This document shows positions 11,222 through 19,703 of a DNA stretch of 64,000 nucleotides, piece after piece. The translations under genes were made by a program, and so were the position numbers. Every line of letters begins with the position of its first letter. The stretch's first letter is position 1. This DNA comes from CAMASH01 sp041746635. Its GTDB lineage: Bacteria; Verrucomicrobiota; Verrucomicrobiia; Chthoniobacterales; Terrimicrobiaceae. The notes beneath the pieces are model-generated. The model was not told where the DNA came from. It worked only from the letters and a program-made list of their open reading frames with translations, and ran no database searches. The stretch is taken from positions 49,788 to 113,787 of the forward strand of contig JBGTGQ010000003.1 of the NCBI GenBank assembly GCA_041746635.1. Direction: 5' to 3'.

Positions 11222-12862
11222 CTACCGGGCATCATGCGCCTGCACGATCCAGGACCAGGGAATTGCGCCGTGACTGAGCATCCAGTCGTTGAATTTTTTC
11301 AGCGGCCATTTTTCGCGGAGGACGAAGCGGCGGTGGAGTTTTTCGACTTCGAGGCGTCCGAGGAGGTAGCTCATGGGGACGGTGGGCGAGCTGGTGTACC
11401 AATTTACGTCGCCGGCGGCGCGGGCTTTGGTGAATTGCACGCCGCGCGTTAGGACTTTGCAGGCGCCTTCGTGGCTGAGGGAGCCATCGTGCAGGCCGCA
11501 ATCGATGACGATGCGGTGGGCGCGCCAGAGGGCGTCGTGGATTTGCTGGAGGCGGGCCAGCGGGTTTTCCACCAGGCCATGGTCCACGGCCATTTGTTCG
11601 CACCACATGGTCCAGCCTTCGTAGTAAATGGAGTGGCCGGCGAGGCGGCGGAGTTTGCTGGGGTGGCGGTTTTGGATGGCGAACTGGAGGTGGTGGCCGG
11701 GGTAGGCTTCGTGGGCGCTGGTGAGGGCGAGGCCGAAATGCTGGCGGATCTCGGCGAGTCTTTTTGCGGGATTGGTTTGGCCGAGGCTGAGGTCGTTGAC
11801 CCAGAAGATGCCCTCGGTTTTTTTGGAGAAGGGCTGGGGGCCGTTGTAAGCGGCGGTGGGAAATTGGTGGCGGAGAAAGGGTGGCGCGGGGAGGACTTGC
11901 AGCTTCTCGTCGCGGGGCAGGGTGACGAGGCCGAGGTCGGCGAGCTGTTTTTTGAGGGCGAAGGTGACGGTGCGGTATTCGTCGATGAGCGGGCGGATGG
12001 GGGTCCAGGCCTGGGCGGCTTCGTCGAGGATGGCGCGGGCGGATTTTTTGCCGTGGCGGGCGGCTTCGCGCTCCAGCAAGTGCTGCATGCGGGTGACGAG
12101 GCGGCGGCCATTGGCGGCGGCTTCGGGCAGCGAGCAATCGAAACCGAGGCGTTCGCGCATGAGGAATTCGAAATTCGCGCGGCCGATGCAGTAGCCGCGT
12201 TCCGGACCGGGGCGTTTGCGGGAAATGACGGCGGCGTAGGTGTCGAAAGCGCGGCTGGCAGCGGCGATGAGGCGTTTCAAGCGGGCGGGGGAGGCGGTGT
12301 GCTTGAGGAGTTCGGGTTCGATCTCGTGGAGAAATCCGGCGGCGCCTTCACAGGACTGGCGGGTGAGTTTGGCCCAGATCGGAACAGGTCGGCTGACGCA
12401 TTCCGCGCCGGCGGCGAGGAAGTCCGGCAGGGCGGCGAGGCGGGATTCGATGGCCGGGACGACCTTGGCGAGGTGGTTGGCGTGGCGGATGACAAGGTCG
12501 AAGATCGAGCCGACGGCCGAGTCGCTGTGGCTTTGCGGATTGGTGCGCCAACGCTGAAGATCGCGCGCATCGAGCAATTCGCTGCGGAGCATGGCGAGAA
12601 AGGTGCGGCGGTCGAGCCAGTCGTCACCGGTGAAGGCGGCTTCGGGCAGGCTCTCGACGGCGGTAAGGGTCAGTTCGGCCAGGCGGATCTGCGCGCGATG
12701 GGTTTCCGGGTCGTTTGTTCCGAGGCGGGCGTTGAATTTTGCCAGCCCGAGGGTGCTGGCGTGGTGGGGAAACCGTTCGTGAGTTTCGGCGAAATAGTCG
12801 TCGGCAAGCTGGCGGAAGTCGCGGACGAAAACGGGGTCGAGGTTCATTTTAAAGTAGGGCAT
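11222..12862 (-). CDS. DUF885 family putative metallopeptidase
   Basis: The protein has 546 residues from the chosen ATG at 12862. The key motif is HEAYPGHHLQF at about residue 382, an HExxxH metal site typical of DUF885, a gluzincin-like family (peptidase activity expected, substrate unknown). ANFEFLMRERLGFDCS and YYEGWTMWCEQM are further family signatures. No signal peptide is seen, so it is presumably cytoplasmic. ATGs at 12847 and 12880-12922 are alternatives; 12862 has a weak GCGAG 8 nt upstream, and the family-like sequence (LDPVFVRDFRQLADDYF) starts just after it. Upstream lies a copy of a dispersed repeat (about 12910-12940). Confidence 0.75.
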   Translation of the reverse strand: MPYFKMNLDPVFVRDFRQLADDYFAETHERFPHHASTLGLAKFNARLGTNDPETHRAQIRLAELTLTAVESLPEAAFTGDDWLDRRTFLAMLRSELLDARDLQRWRTNPQSHSDSAVGSIFDLVIRHANHLAKVVPAIESRLAALPDFLAAGAECVSRPVPIWAKLTRQSCEGAAGFLHEIEPELLKHTASPARLKRLIAAASRAFDTYAAVISRKRPGPERGYCIGRANFEFLMRERLGFDCSLPEAAANGRRLVTRMQHLLEREAARHGKKSARAILDEAAQAWTPIRPLIDEYRTVTFALKKQLADLGLVTLPRDEKLQVLPAPPFLRHQFPTAAYNGPQPFSKKTEGIFWVNDLSLGQTNPAKRLAEIRQHFGLALTSAHEAYPGHHLQFAIQNRHPSKLRRLAGHSIYYEGWTMWCEQMAVDHGLVENPLARLQQIHDALWRAHRIVIDCGLHDGSLSHEGACKVLTRGVQFTKARAAGDVNWYTSSPTVPMSYLLGRLEVEKLHRRFVLREKWPLKKFNDWMLSHGAIPWSWIVQAHDAR

Positions 12863-12964
12863 GACTTTCTCGCCAGGCATTTTCTTTGTGCTCTTTGCGT
12901 TCTTTGGAAAGCCTGGCCTCACTCCGTTCGTTGCAGGTGGCCAATCCTCTGGCGCGAAAAGAGG

Positions 12965-13831
12965 TCAGGGAGCGGCCTGTTTGAGAATCTTGCCGTCGCT
13001 ATCGACTGGACCAAGGGCGACGGCTTCGATCTCGTTGGCGAGGTCGCGCATTTTTTTCACATCCGCCTCGCTGGGCGTGCCGGCGGCGGAAGTGGTGAGG
13101 GTGAGGAGATCCTTGAGCCTGGCGGTGATGACGGAAACGAACTCGGTTTTTTTCAACCGCGGATGGAGGGTGTTGAGGCGATCAAGGTAATAATCCATGA
13201 TCTCGGCACGCCCGAGTATGGCGGCGCGGTCGGCGGAGTATTTGACGGCGCAACTGTTGGCGGCGAGCTGGAAACCCCGCAACCATCCGCCGAGGCTAAT
13301 CATGTGGGCCATTTGTTCGTCGTGCAGGTCGAGCATGGATTTTTCAACGTCGGCCTGGGTTTTGATCAGTTCCTGGCGCATGCCCTGCCAGTCGCCCTTA
13401 TCGCTGGCTTCGAAGAGGCTCTTGCTGCGACGGGTCAGCCGGTCGCCTACTCCGAGGGCGTGCGACTGCCGGATGAGGGCGCGTCCGACGTCCTGAATAT
13501 CCTGCGAACGTTCGGCGATGGTGAGCATGAAGCCATCGGCGACGAGGGAGCCGAAGTGGAGGGAAGTTTGCAGGCGGTTCTCGTAAACGGCCTCGCGCGG
13601 ATTGGCCGCGATGATGTCGAGCTGGATGGGCGAAAAGGCGCTAAAATCCTTCAAGATCCCGGCGATGGCGGGAGCGGTGATGTCATTGACTCCAAGTTCC
13701 TCGCGCATGTGGTCGTCGGATTCCTGCTCGAGTTCTTTTGCGATTTTTTCCTGGGCACGACCAAGAGCGCCCGTGAGCACGATGGCGACTGCAAAAATTA
13801 ACAGCTTTCTGGCATGGAGAAAATGGCCCAT
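12965..13831 (-). CDS. Secreted or periplasmic protein of unknown function
   Basis: From ATG 13831 the product is about 288 residues. Residues 1-26 (HARKLLIFAVAIVLTGALGRAQ) form a signal peptide with cleavage after GRAQ or ALG. The mature part is mainly helical and charged (EKIAKELEQESDDHMREELG, then HLDs such as MLDLHDEQMAHMISLGGWLRG) and shows no motif I recognise. The AGGA just before the ATG is too close for an ideal ribosome site, so a slightly different start is possible. It is separated from the DUF885 gene by about 100 bp with a dispersed repeat, and divergent from ald. Confidence 0.6.
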   Translation of the reverse strand: MGHFLHARKLLIFAVAIVLTGALGRAQEKIAKELEQESDDHMREELGVNDITAPAIAGILKDFSAFSPIQLDIIAANPREAVYENRLQTSLHFGSLVADGFMLTIAERSQDIQDVGRALIRQSHALGVGDRLTRRSKSLFEASDKGDWQGMRQELIKTQADVEKSMLDLHDEQMAHMISLGGWLRGFQLAANSCAVKYSADRAAILGRAEIMDYYLDRLNTLHPRLKKTEFVSVITARLKDLLTLTTSAAGTPSEADVKKMRDLANEIEAVALGPVDSDGKILKQAAP

Positions 13832-13947
13832 TCCTCCGGAGGATATTCCACAAATCGACGGGTTTGTCCATCCGGCCCCGCGAAAGAGGAACCGTTTTCT
13901 GCGGGGCGGATTCAAACGGGCTTGTTTGACGGAGCGTGGCAGGCGAT

Positions 13948-15063
13948 ATGTTTGCCGTGATTATCGGCGTCCCCAAGGAAATTAAAGAGCAGGAATTCCG
14001 CGTCGCGCTCCTGCCCGCAGCCGCTTACCAACTCATCAAGCGCGGGCATCAGGTCCTCGTGGAGAAAAACGCGGGTGCCGGCATCGGCTTTCTCGACGAG
14101 GCCTATCGCGCCGCCGGGGCGGAAATTCTTGAAACCCACGAGGAGGTTTTCGCCCGCGCGGATCTGATCGTGAAAGTGAAGGAGCCGCTGGCTTCGGAAT
14201 ACGCCCTCTTGCGCAAAGGCCAGATCCTTTTCACCTATCTGCACCTCGCGGCCAACAAGCCGCTGACTGAGGCGCTCATGGCCACGGGAGCGACCTGCAT
14301 CGCCTATGAAACCGTGGAGGTGAACCGCCGGCTGCCCTTGCTCGAACCCATGAGCGAAATCGCGGGCCGAATGTCCGTCCTGGTCGGTGGGTATTGCCTG
14401 GCCAAGCATAACGGCGGCAGCGGAGTTCTTCTTGGCGGCGTTCCCGGTGTATTGCCCGGGCGCGTGGTGGTGATCGGTGGCGGCACCAGCGGGGTGAATG
14501 CCGCCCGGATGGCCACGGGACTGGGCGCCGATGTGACCATTCTCGAAGTGGATCTGGAGCGGATGCGTTTCCTCGACATCACCATGCACAGCGCGCACAC
14601 GCTCTTTTCCAGCGAGGCCAGCCTGGTGGATTTGTTGCCCACGGTGGATTTGCTCATTGGGGCGGTGCTGGTGCCGGGAGCGAAGGCTCCCAAGCTGATT
14701 TCCCGCGACATGCTGCGCATGATGAAAACCGGCAGTGTGCTGGTGGATATTGCGATTGACCAAGGCGGCTGCGCGGAAACTTCGCATCCCACCACGCACC
14801 ACGATCCGACGTTTGTGGAAGAGGGCGTCATTCATTATTGCGTGGCCAATATGCCCGGCGCTTACGCCCGCACCGCCACTCAGGCGCTGACCAATGTCAC
14901 CTACCGGTATATCGAAACGCTGGCCGACTTCGGACTGACTGATGGCATCCACCGCCAGCACGGATTGCTGGGTGGGGTGAACATTCACGACGGCAAGGTG
15001 ACCTGCAATGCCGTGGCCGAGGCGCTCGGATTTGAGTATGTTCCTGTCCCTTTCACGGCATGA
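13948..15063 (+). CDS. ald: Alanine dehydrogenase
   Basis: The 371-residue enzyme catalyses NAD-dependent reversible deamination of L-alanine to pyruvate and ammonium. The canonical N-terminus IIGVPKEIKEQEFRVALLP follows the ATG at 13948. MSEIAGRMS is present, and the Rossmann nucleotide site is VVVIGGGTSGVNAARMA at about residue 175. DIAIDQGGCAETSHPTTH at about 268 is the active-site segment shared with alanine dehydrogenases and transhydrogenase domain I. The length equals that of typical Ald. GTG 13936 is an alternative start but sits too close to the GGAG. It overlaps proA by 4 nt, so the two are coupled. Confidence 0.95.
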   Translation: MFAVIIGVPKEIKEQEFRVALLPAAAYQLIKRGHQVLVEKNAGAGIGFLDEAYRAAGAEILETHEEVFARADLIVKVKEPLASEYALLRKGQILFTYLHLAANKPLTEALMATGATCIAYETVEVNRRLPLLEPMSEIAGRMSVLVGGYCLAKHNGGSGVLLGGVPGVLPGRVVVIGGGTSGVNAARMATGLGADVTILEVDLERMRFLDITMHSAHTLFSSEASLVDLLPTVDLLIGAVLVPGAKAPKLISRDMLRMMKTGSVLVDIAIDQGGCAETSHPTTHHDPTFVEEGVIHYCVANMPGAYARTATQALTNVTYRYIETLADFGLTDGIHRQHGLLGGVNIHDGKVTCNAVAEALGFEYVPVPFTA

Positions 15064-16331
15064 GCCTCGAAGCACAAATTCACGAAATCGGGCGCAAGGC
15101 CCGCCAGGCCGCCCGCGCCCTGGCGGTTCTTTCCACCGAGAAAAAAAATGCCGCTCTGGTCGGGATGGCAAATGCCCTCGTGGCCCGCGCGCGGGCCTTG
15201 CTCGAAGCCAATGCCCGGGACATCGCCCGGGCGGAGGAACACGGTCTCAATAAAGCTGCGATTGACCGCCTGCGTCTCAGCGAAAAACGCATCGCCGACA
15301 TGGCTGACGGCATCCGCCAGGTGGCCGGACTGGACGATCCCGTGGGGACAACCATCTCGCAATGGACCCGCCCGAACGGCATCCGCATTTCCAAGGTCCG
15401 CACACCCATCGGTGTGATCGGCATCATTTATGAATCACGTCCCAACGTGACCAGCGACGCCGCGATCCTCTGCATCAAGACCGGTAATGCCGTCATTCTG
15501 CGTGGTGGCTCCGAGTCGCTGCACTCAAACATCGCCATCGCCGAGGCCCTCCAGGCCGGCGGTGCCGCCTGCGGCCTGCCGGAAAATTCCGTCCAACTCA
15601 TCCCGACCAAGGACCGCGAGGCTGTCCGTCACATGGCTCAGATGGACAAATTTATTGACCTCATCGTGCCGCGCGGTGGCCACTCCCTCATCGAAACCGT
15701 GGTCAGCCACGCCCGCATGCCGGTGATTAAACACTACCACGGTGTCTGCCATGTTTATGTGGACCAGGCCGCCGATCTCGACATGGCACTAAGCATTGCG
15801 CTCAACGCGAAATGCCAGCGCCCAGGCGTTTGCAATGCCATGGAGACGCTCCTCGTTCATAAAAACATCGCCCAGGCGTTTTTAGAAAAAGCCGCGCCCG
15901 CCTTCCGCGCAAGCGGTCTGGAGATTCACGCCGATGAAAGTTCTTTCCATCACCTCTCAACCGTCAACTATCAACCCCTGCGCCCCGCGCAGGAAGGCGA
16001 CTGGTCCACCGAATACCTCGACCTCATCATGTCTTTGCGCGTGGTGGATGGTCTCGATGAAGCGATCGAGCACATGGAGAAATACGGCTCGCAGCACAGC
16101 GATGCCATCGTCACGCGTGACGCGAAAACGGCGGAGCGCTTCCTTAATGAAGTGGATTCCGCGACGGTTTACTGGAACGCCTCGACCCGCTTCACCGACG
16201 GCGGAGAATTCGGCTTCGGCGCGGAAATCGGCATCAGCACGGACAAGCTTCACGCTCGCGGCCCGATGGGCTTGGAAGAACTGACCACTTACAAATACCT
16301 CATTCGCGGCGATGGGCAGATCCGGGAATAA
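15060..16331 (+). CDS. proA: Gamma-glutamyl phosphate reductase
   Basis: The 423-residue enzyme performs the second step of proline synthesis, reducing gamma-glutamyl phosphate to glutamate semialdehyde with NADPH. It belongs to the aldehyde dehydrogenase superfamily: VIGIIYESRPNVTSDAA, VILRGGSESLHSN, and the catalytic cysteine in CQRPGVCNAMETLLVH at about residue 260. WNASTRFTDGGEFGFGAEIGISTDKLHARGPMG closes the domain (shown here only as a family trait). The ATGA overlap with ald links amino-acid degradation and proline synthesis; proB is not nearby. A heptad tract at 15954-15980 is inserted in frame (residues about 299-307). Confidence 0.96.
   Translation: MSLEAQIHEIGRKARQAARALAVLSTEKKNAALVGMANALVARARALLEANARDIARAEEHGLNKAAIDRLRLSEKRIADMADGIRQVAGLDDPVGTTISQWTRPNGIRISKVRTPIGVIGIIYESRPNVTSDAAILCIKTGNAVILRGGSESLHSNIAIAEALQAGGAACGLPENSVQLIPTKDREAVRHMAQMDKFIDLIVPRGGHSLIETVVSHARMPVIKHYHGVCHVYVDQAADLDMALSIALNAKCQRPGVCNAMETLLVHKNIAQAFLEKAAPAFRASGLEIHADESSFHHLSTVNYQPLRPAQEGDWSTEYLDLIMSLRVVDGLDEAIEHMEKYGSQHSDAIVTRDAKTAERFLNEVDSATVYWNASTRFTDGGEFGFGAEIGISTDKLHARGPMGLEELTTYKYLIRGDGQIRE
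15954..15980 (+). repeat. Heptanucleotide tract inside proA
   Basis: Units TCAACCG, TCAACTA and TCAACCC (after a leading CTC) encode LSTVNYQPL between SSFHH and RPAQEGDW. ProA homologues vary in length here. Same motif type as in metH and uvrC. Confidence 0.65.
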
Positions 16332-16424
16332 AGGAGAAGCGGTCTCCGACCGCTTGTTTGTTTCGATAAAGCGGTCGGCTGGTGGGGTGATGGGGTCCCC
16401 ACCCCCATCTCCCGCTTCTCCTTT
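16330..16424 (+). repeat. 95-bp palindromic element between proA and acylphosphatase
   Basis: Perfect 13-bp outer arms AAAGGAGAAGCGG (16330-16342) and CCGCTTCTCCTTT (16412-16424) enclose smaller hairpins, including AAGCGGTC/GACCGCTT and GGGGTCCCC. The left arm contains the stop codon region of proA. The right arm ends 6 nt before the acylphosphatase start and its complement could mask the leader. Confidence 0.8.
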
Positions 16425-16430
16425 GCGTTT

Positions 16431-16703
16431 ATGAAAACCACGCAGGTTTTTTACGAAGGCCGGGTGCAGGGCGTGGGGTTCCGCTGGACGGCCAAACGCA
16501 TCGCCCAGGGCTTCGACGTCACGGGATCGGTGCGGAACCTGCCGAACGGGCGCGTGGAACTCCAAGTCAGCGGAGACAAAGCCGAGATCGGGATTTTCCT
16601 GGAAGAAATTCGCGAAAGCGCACTTGCAGGACACATCACGGCGGAGCACATTAGCGAGATCGAAATCACCGCCCCGCACCGGGGTTTTCAGATCGTTCCA
16701 TGA
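16431..16703 (+). CDS. Acylphosphatase
   Basis: The 90-residue protein is full length for the acylphosphatase family, which hydrolyses acyl phosphates such as carbamoyl or acetyl phosphate in the cytoplasm. The catalytic pair is visible: Arg18 in EGRVQGVGFRWTAKR and Asn36 in VTGSVRNLPNGRVEL. The C-terminus contains the usual strand after EITAPHRGFQIVP. Its stop overlaps the following ABC ATPase start by 4 nt, so they are translationally coupled, although no functional link is known. The upstream 95-bp palindrome separates it from proA. Confidence 0.92.
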   Translation: MKTTQVFYEGRVQGVGFRWTAKRIAQGFDVTGSVRNLPNGRVELQVSGDKAEIGIFLEEIRESALAGHITAEHISEIEITAPHRGFQIVP

Positions 16704-17557
16704 GCATCACCGCAGTCTCCATCACCGGCCTGACCAAACTGTATCCCATTCCCATGCGGCGGCAGAAGGTTGTTGCAGTAAAAGACCTCAATCTTGAAGT
16801 GCCGGAAGGTCAGGTTTATGGACTCCTTGGCCCAAACGGTTCCGGCAAAAGCACGACCCTGAAAATCCTTCTCGGGCTTGTCACCGCTACTCACGGTGAA
16901 ACCAAAATCTTTGGCGAAGACAGCCGTGACTTTCGCAGCCACCGCGATGTCGGTTTCCTGCCCGAGAATCCTTATTTTTACAAATACCTAACCGCCGAGG
17001 AGACCTTGCGCTTTTACGGAAAAATCTGCGGCATGAGCGGCAAGGCCCTCGATGCGCGCATTTCCGAACTCCTCGCCCTCGTGAGCATGGAGGACGCCCG
17101 CCACCGCCGCGTTGGCGGATTTTCCAAAGGCATGCTCCAGCGCATTGGCCTCGCCCAGGCTCTCATCCAGGATCCCCGTCTGCTCGTGCTGGACGAACCC
17201 ACCGCCGGGGTGGATCCGCTCGGCTCCCGGCAAATCCGCGACCTCATTCTCGAACTCAAAAAACGCGGCAAGACCGTGCTGCTCACCTCGCATTTGCTCG
17301 AGCAGGTGCAGGAGGTTTGCGACCGCGTTGGCATCATGGCCCGCGGCGTGATGATGCGCGAAGGCCGCCTCGAGGAACTCGTCACCATCGAAGGGCAGAC
17401 CGAATACCTAGTCGAAAACGCGCCGCCTGAACTCGCCGGCAAGATTGCGGAACTCGTCGCCGCCTCCGGCGGAAAATTCCTCGAGGCCCGCAAGCCGGAA
17501 TTGACCTTGGAACGCGTCTTTCTCGAGGCGGCCGAGGTGCACAACAAAAAGCCGTGA
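16700..17557 (+). CDS. ABC transporter ATP-binding protein without adjacent permease
   Basis: The 285-residue ATPase has Walker A LLGPNGSGKST (about residue 42), signature VGGFSKGMLQRIGLAQAL (about 137), Walker B LLVLDEPT and the H-loop LTSHLLEQ. The C-terminal 60 residues form the extra domain common in ABC-2-type drug or lipid exporters (CcmA/NatA-like), ending with LTLERVFLEAAE. No membrane partner gene is beside it, so the permease is presumably elsewhere. It overlaps acylphosphatase by 4 nt on one side and bioD by 4 nt on the other, making a tight three-gene unit of apparently unrelated functions. The substrate cannot be read from the sequence. Confidence 0.88.
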   Translation: MSITAVSITGLTKLYPIPMRRQKVVAVKDLNLEVPEGQVYGLLGPNGSGKSTTLKILLGLVTATHGETKIFGEDSRDFRSHRDVGFLPENPYFYKYLTAEETLRFYGKICGMSGKALDARISELLALVSMEDARHRRVGGFSKGMLQRIGLAQALIQDPRLLVLDEPTAGVDPLGSRQIRDLILELKKRGKTVLLTSHLLEQVQEVCDRVGIMARGVMMREGRLEELVTIEGQTEYLVENAPPELAGKIAELVAASGGKFLEARKPELTLERVFLEAAEVHNKKP

Positions 17558-18177
17558 ATTATTTCATCACCGGCACGGACACCGGTGTGGGCAAAACGTT
17601 TTTCACCGCGCTGCTCACCCGGGCACTTCGCCGGGCTGGTTTTGATACCGGCGCGCTCAAGCCGATCTGCTGCGGCCCCCGCGAGGATGTCCACATCCTG
17701 CGCGCTGCGGCGGGTGGTGAACTCACACCGGAAGAAATCAATCCGGTCTTCTTCGACCTCCCCGTTGCCCCTCTCGTGGCCGCCCGCGAGGAAAATCGCA
17801 ACGTGGACATGGACGCTCTGGCTGCATGGTTTCAACGTTTGCGTTCATCGCGCCGGTCCTGGCTGGTGGAAGGTGCCGGCGGCTGGCTGGTGCCCATCAC
17901 CCCGGAAAAAACCGTGGCCGATCTGGCCGCCCTCATCGGGCTGCCCGTTTTAGTCGTGGTGGCCAACCGCCTCGGCTGCCTGAATCACACCCTGCTCACC
18001 ATCGAGTGCATCCGGGCGCACGGGCTGAAATGCGCGGGCCTTGTGCTGAATAATCTAACGGAAGAGCAAACCCCCGCAACGCAGACCAACAAAAAAATTC
18101 TGCAAGAATGCAGCGACGTGCCGGTTTTATTTGAGATTCACCCGGGCCAGCAAAGCCTTGAGCTCGCGGTGGCGTAA
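17554..18177 (+). CDS. bioD: Dethiobiotin synthetase
   Basis: The 207-residue enzyme closes the ureido ring of dethiobiotin from diaminopelargonate, CO2 and ATP, the penultimate step of biotin synthesis. FITGTDTGVGKTFFTALL at the N-terminus is the P-loop of this family. GALKPICCG and LVEGAGGWLVPI are further BioD motifs (the latter contacts substrate and metal). GTG start at 17554, inside the stop codon of the ABC gene (GTGA overlap), gives the exact family N-terminus. No other bio gene is in the window. It is convergent with DUF1802, separated by a bipartite palindrome. Confidence 0.93.
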   Translation: MNYFITGTDTGVGKTFFTALLTRALRRAGFDTGALKPICCGPREDVHILRAAAGGELTPEEINPVFFDLPVAPLVAAREENRNVDMDALAAWFQRLRSSRRSWLVEGAGGWLVPITPEKTVADLAALIGLPVLVVVANRLGCLNHTLLTIECIRAHGLKCAGLVLNNLTEEQTPATQTNKKILQECSDVPVLFEIHPGQQSLELAVA

Positions 18178-18184
18178 GATTCCT

Positions 18185-18249
18185 CTGGAGGGCACTGCTT
18201 CGTCAGTGCCCTTGAATCATATGGGAAGCGACGACGCGCTTCCCTCCAG
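18185..18249 (+). repeat. Bipartite palindromic element between convergent genes
   Basis: Outer arms CTGGAGGG (18185-18192) and CCCTCCAG (18242-18249) enclose two hairpins: GGGCACTG-CAGTGCCC and GGGAAGCG-CGCTTCCC, giving a cloverleaf-like fold. It fills the gap between bioD and DUF1802 and could act as a bidirectional terminator, though no T-run is evident. Confidence 0.75.
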
Positions 18250-18250
18250 T

Positions 18251-18793
18251 TCACAACCCCAGCAAATCCGTCAGCAGCTTCTTCCTGCGCGCGTGTTCCT
18301 CGTCGCTCAGCACGGAAACCAGCGCGGTTTCCTCGATCTCGGGCAGATCGACCCACGAACGGCAGCCGCCGTATTTTTCTTCGTTCTTCAGACACATCGG
18401 CGGGTCCAGCCGGTAAACGCGCACGAAGGCGACATACACGCCGTCGTCGCCATCGTAGCAAAACCGCTCCTCCACCACGCTGTCGTGCAGCACGTGGAAT
18501 TCGCGCAGTCGCGCCACCTGCTGACGATCCGTCAGCAACCCGTGCCATTCCACCGTGGCGGTGTAGCGGATTTCCAACTCCTCGCCCGGTTCCGCCGGCA
18601 TGGCCGTCTCCGGGGGCAGGGTGGTTTTTCCCAACTGCTCGTGGAACCAGGTGGGAAATAAAACAAACTCCTCGTGGCGGAAGGAAAACCCCGCCCGTCC
18701 CTCGGCGATGCCGCCCTTGCGGATGATCACGCTTTGCAATCCCATGCCCAAGGCTTCGCAAATCACGGCCCATTCTTTGAAAGCGACGCTCAT
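18251..18793 (-). CDS. DUF1802 family protein
   Basis: The product is 180 residues from ATG 18793 (GAAAGGC just upstream). The N-terminus AFKEWAVICEALGMGLQSVIIRKGGI is the family signature (only its first part is diagnostic: AFKEWAVICEAL). It continues with EEFVLFPTWFHEQLG and a C-terminal EWHGLLTDRQQ and CRSWVDLPE. DUF1802 proteins are uncharacterised cytoplasmic proteins found in cyanobacteria, Firmicutes and Verrucomicrobiota. Longer starts up to 18829 are possible but lie outside the family. No partner gene is evident; it is flanked on both sides by palindromic repeats. Confidence 0.82.
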   Translation of the reverse strand: MSVAFKEWAVICEALGMGLQSVIIRKGGIAEGRAGFSFRHEEFVLFPTWFHEQLGKTTLPPETAMPAEPGEELEIRYTATVEWHGLLTDRQQVARLREFHVLHDSVVEERFCYDGDDGVYVAFVRVYRLDPPMCLKNEEKYGGCRSWVDLPEIEETALVSVLSDEEHARRKKLLTDLLGL

Positions 18794-18877
18794 GCCTTTC
18801 AGTTCACGCTCGCGGGGCCGGAAGGTCAAACCACGAAATTGCAGAAATGAACGGTCGGATGTTTTTCCTTTTCAAAC

Positions 18878-18941
18878 CGGGACGGCGCAGCTCCGTCTGA
18901 GCCCATTATTCACGGCTCACCGGGAGGTTCGCCCTCCCCTG
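18878..18941 (+). repeat. REP-like palindromic element
   Basis: Imperfect inverted arms containing GGGACGG...CTGAGCC and GGCTCACCGGGAGG, with an inner GGGAGGTTCGCCCTCCC hairpin. It lies between the divergent DUF1802 and PHP genes. The core (GGAGGGCGAAGCTCC-like) resembles the palindrome at 3203-3239. Confidence 0.6.
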
Positions 18942-18994
18942 GGGTTTTCGGGATTTGCAAATCGGCGCATGTCCGCGTTCATTGTTCTTCCGCC

Positions 18995-19702
18995 ATGCTT
19001 TACCGATTTGATTTGCACATGCATTCGTTCTACTCCGCAGACGCGGCGGCGTCGCCGGAGGCGTTGATTGCCGTGGCCAAGGCGCGCGGCCTTAACGGCA
19101 TTGCCATCACGGATCATGACTCTTGCGAGGTGCACGAATATTTGCGGGAAAAGGGATTGGAGCGGGCGGATGGGCTGCCGGTGGATGGGTTTCTCGTTGT
19201 TCCCGGCATGGAGGTCTCGACCGCGCATGGGCATCTGCTCTGCATCGGCACCACTCTGCCGGTGATGCGGGATGAAACAGCGCACGATGTTTTCGAGGCC
19301 ATCCGGCAGCTCGGCGGTGTGGCCATTCCGGCCCATCCTTATGATCGCTGGCGGGCGGGAATCCATGAGAGCATTCTGGACGAACTGCCGTTGGAGGCAA
19401 TCGAGGTTTTCAACGCGGCGGTGACCAGCCGCGACTTCAATGCCAAGGCGCTCGCTTACGCCGAAAAACGCGGTCTTTCCATGACGGCGGCCAGCGATGC
19501 GCACCATGCCTCCGCGGTCGGTATCAGTGCAACGGCGTTTGAGATGGAGAATCTCAGCGTGGCGGATTTGCTGGCGGCGCTACGCAGCGGGGGCACGCCG
19601 GAGGGAAATTATCTCTCGCGCCGGGAAGCGCTGAAGAAGCATTTTGGTAATTTGTTCCGAGTTTTCAACCGCAGCGCGCCGGGGCATACGACACGGCCTT
19701 AG
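18995..19702 (+). CDS. PHP-domain metal-dependent phosphoesterase
   Basis: The 235-residue protein is a stand-alone PHP domain related to YciV/TrpH-type 3',5'-nucleoside bisphosphate phosphatases and PolC-like PHP enzymes. Metal ligands are visible in order: FDLHMHSFYSAD at the N-terminus, ITDHDSCEVHEY (about residue 40), PGMEVST (about 70), IPAHPYD (about 110) and the final AASDAHHAS (about 165). It is cytoplasmic with no signal peptide. The substrate could be a nucleotide or sugar phosphate; the sequence alone does not say. It is convergent with a secreted hypothetical protein only 1 bp away at 19704. Confidence 0.85.
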   Translation: MLYRFDLHMHSFYSADAAASPEALIAVAKARGLNGIAITDHDSCEVHEYLREKGLERADGLPVDGFLVVPGMEVSTAHGHLLCIGTTLPVMRDETAHDVFEAIRQLGGVAIPAHPYDRWRAGIHESILDELPLEAIEVFNAAVTSRDFNAKALAYAEKRGLSMTAASDAHHASAVGISATAFEMENLSVADLLAALRSGGTPEGNYLSRREALKKHFGNLFRVFNRSAPGHTTRP

Positions 19703-19703
19703 C

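Noticed and set aside
11471..13801. 776-codon plus-strand open frame
   Set aside because: It is antisense to the DUF885 and the secreted protein genes, which have motifs and a signal peptide, and shows no motif itself.
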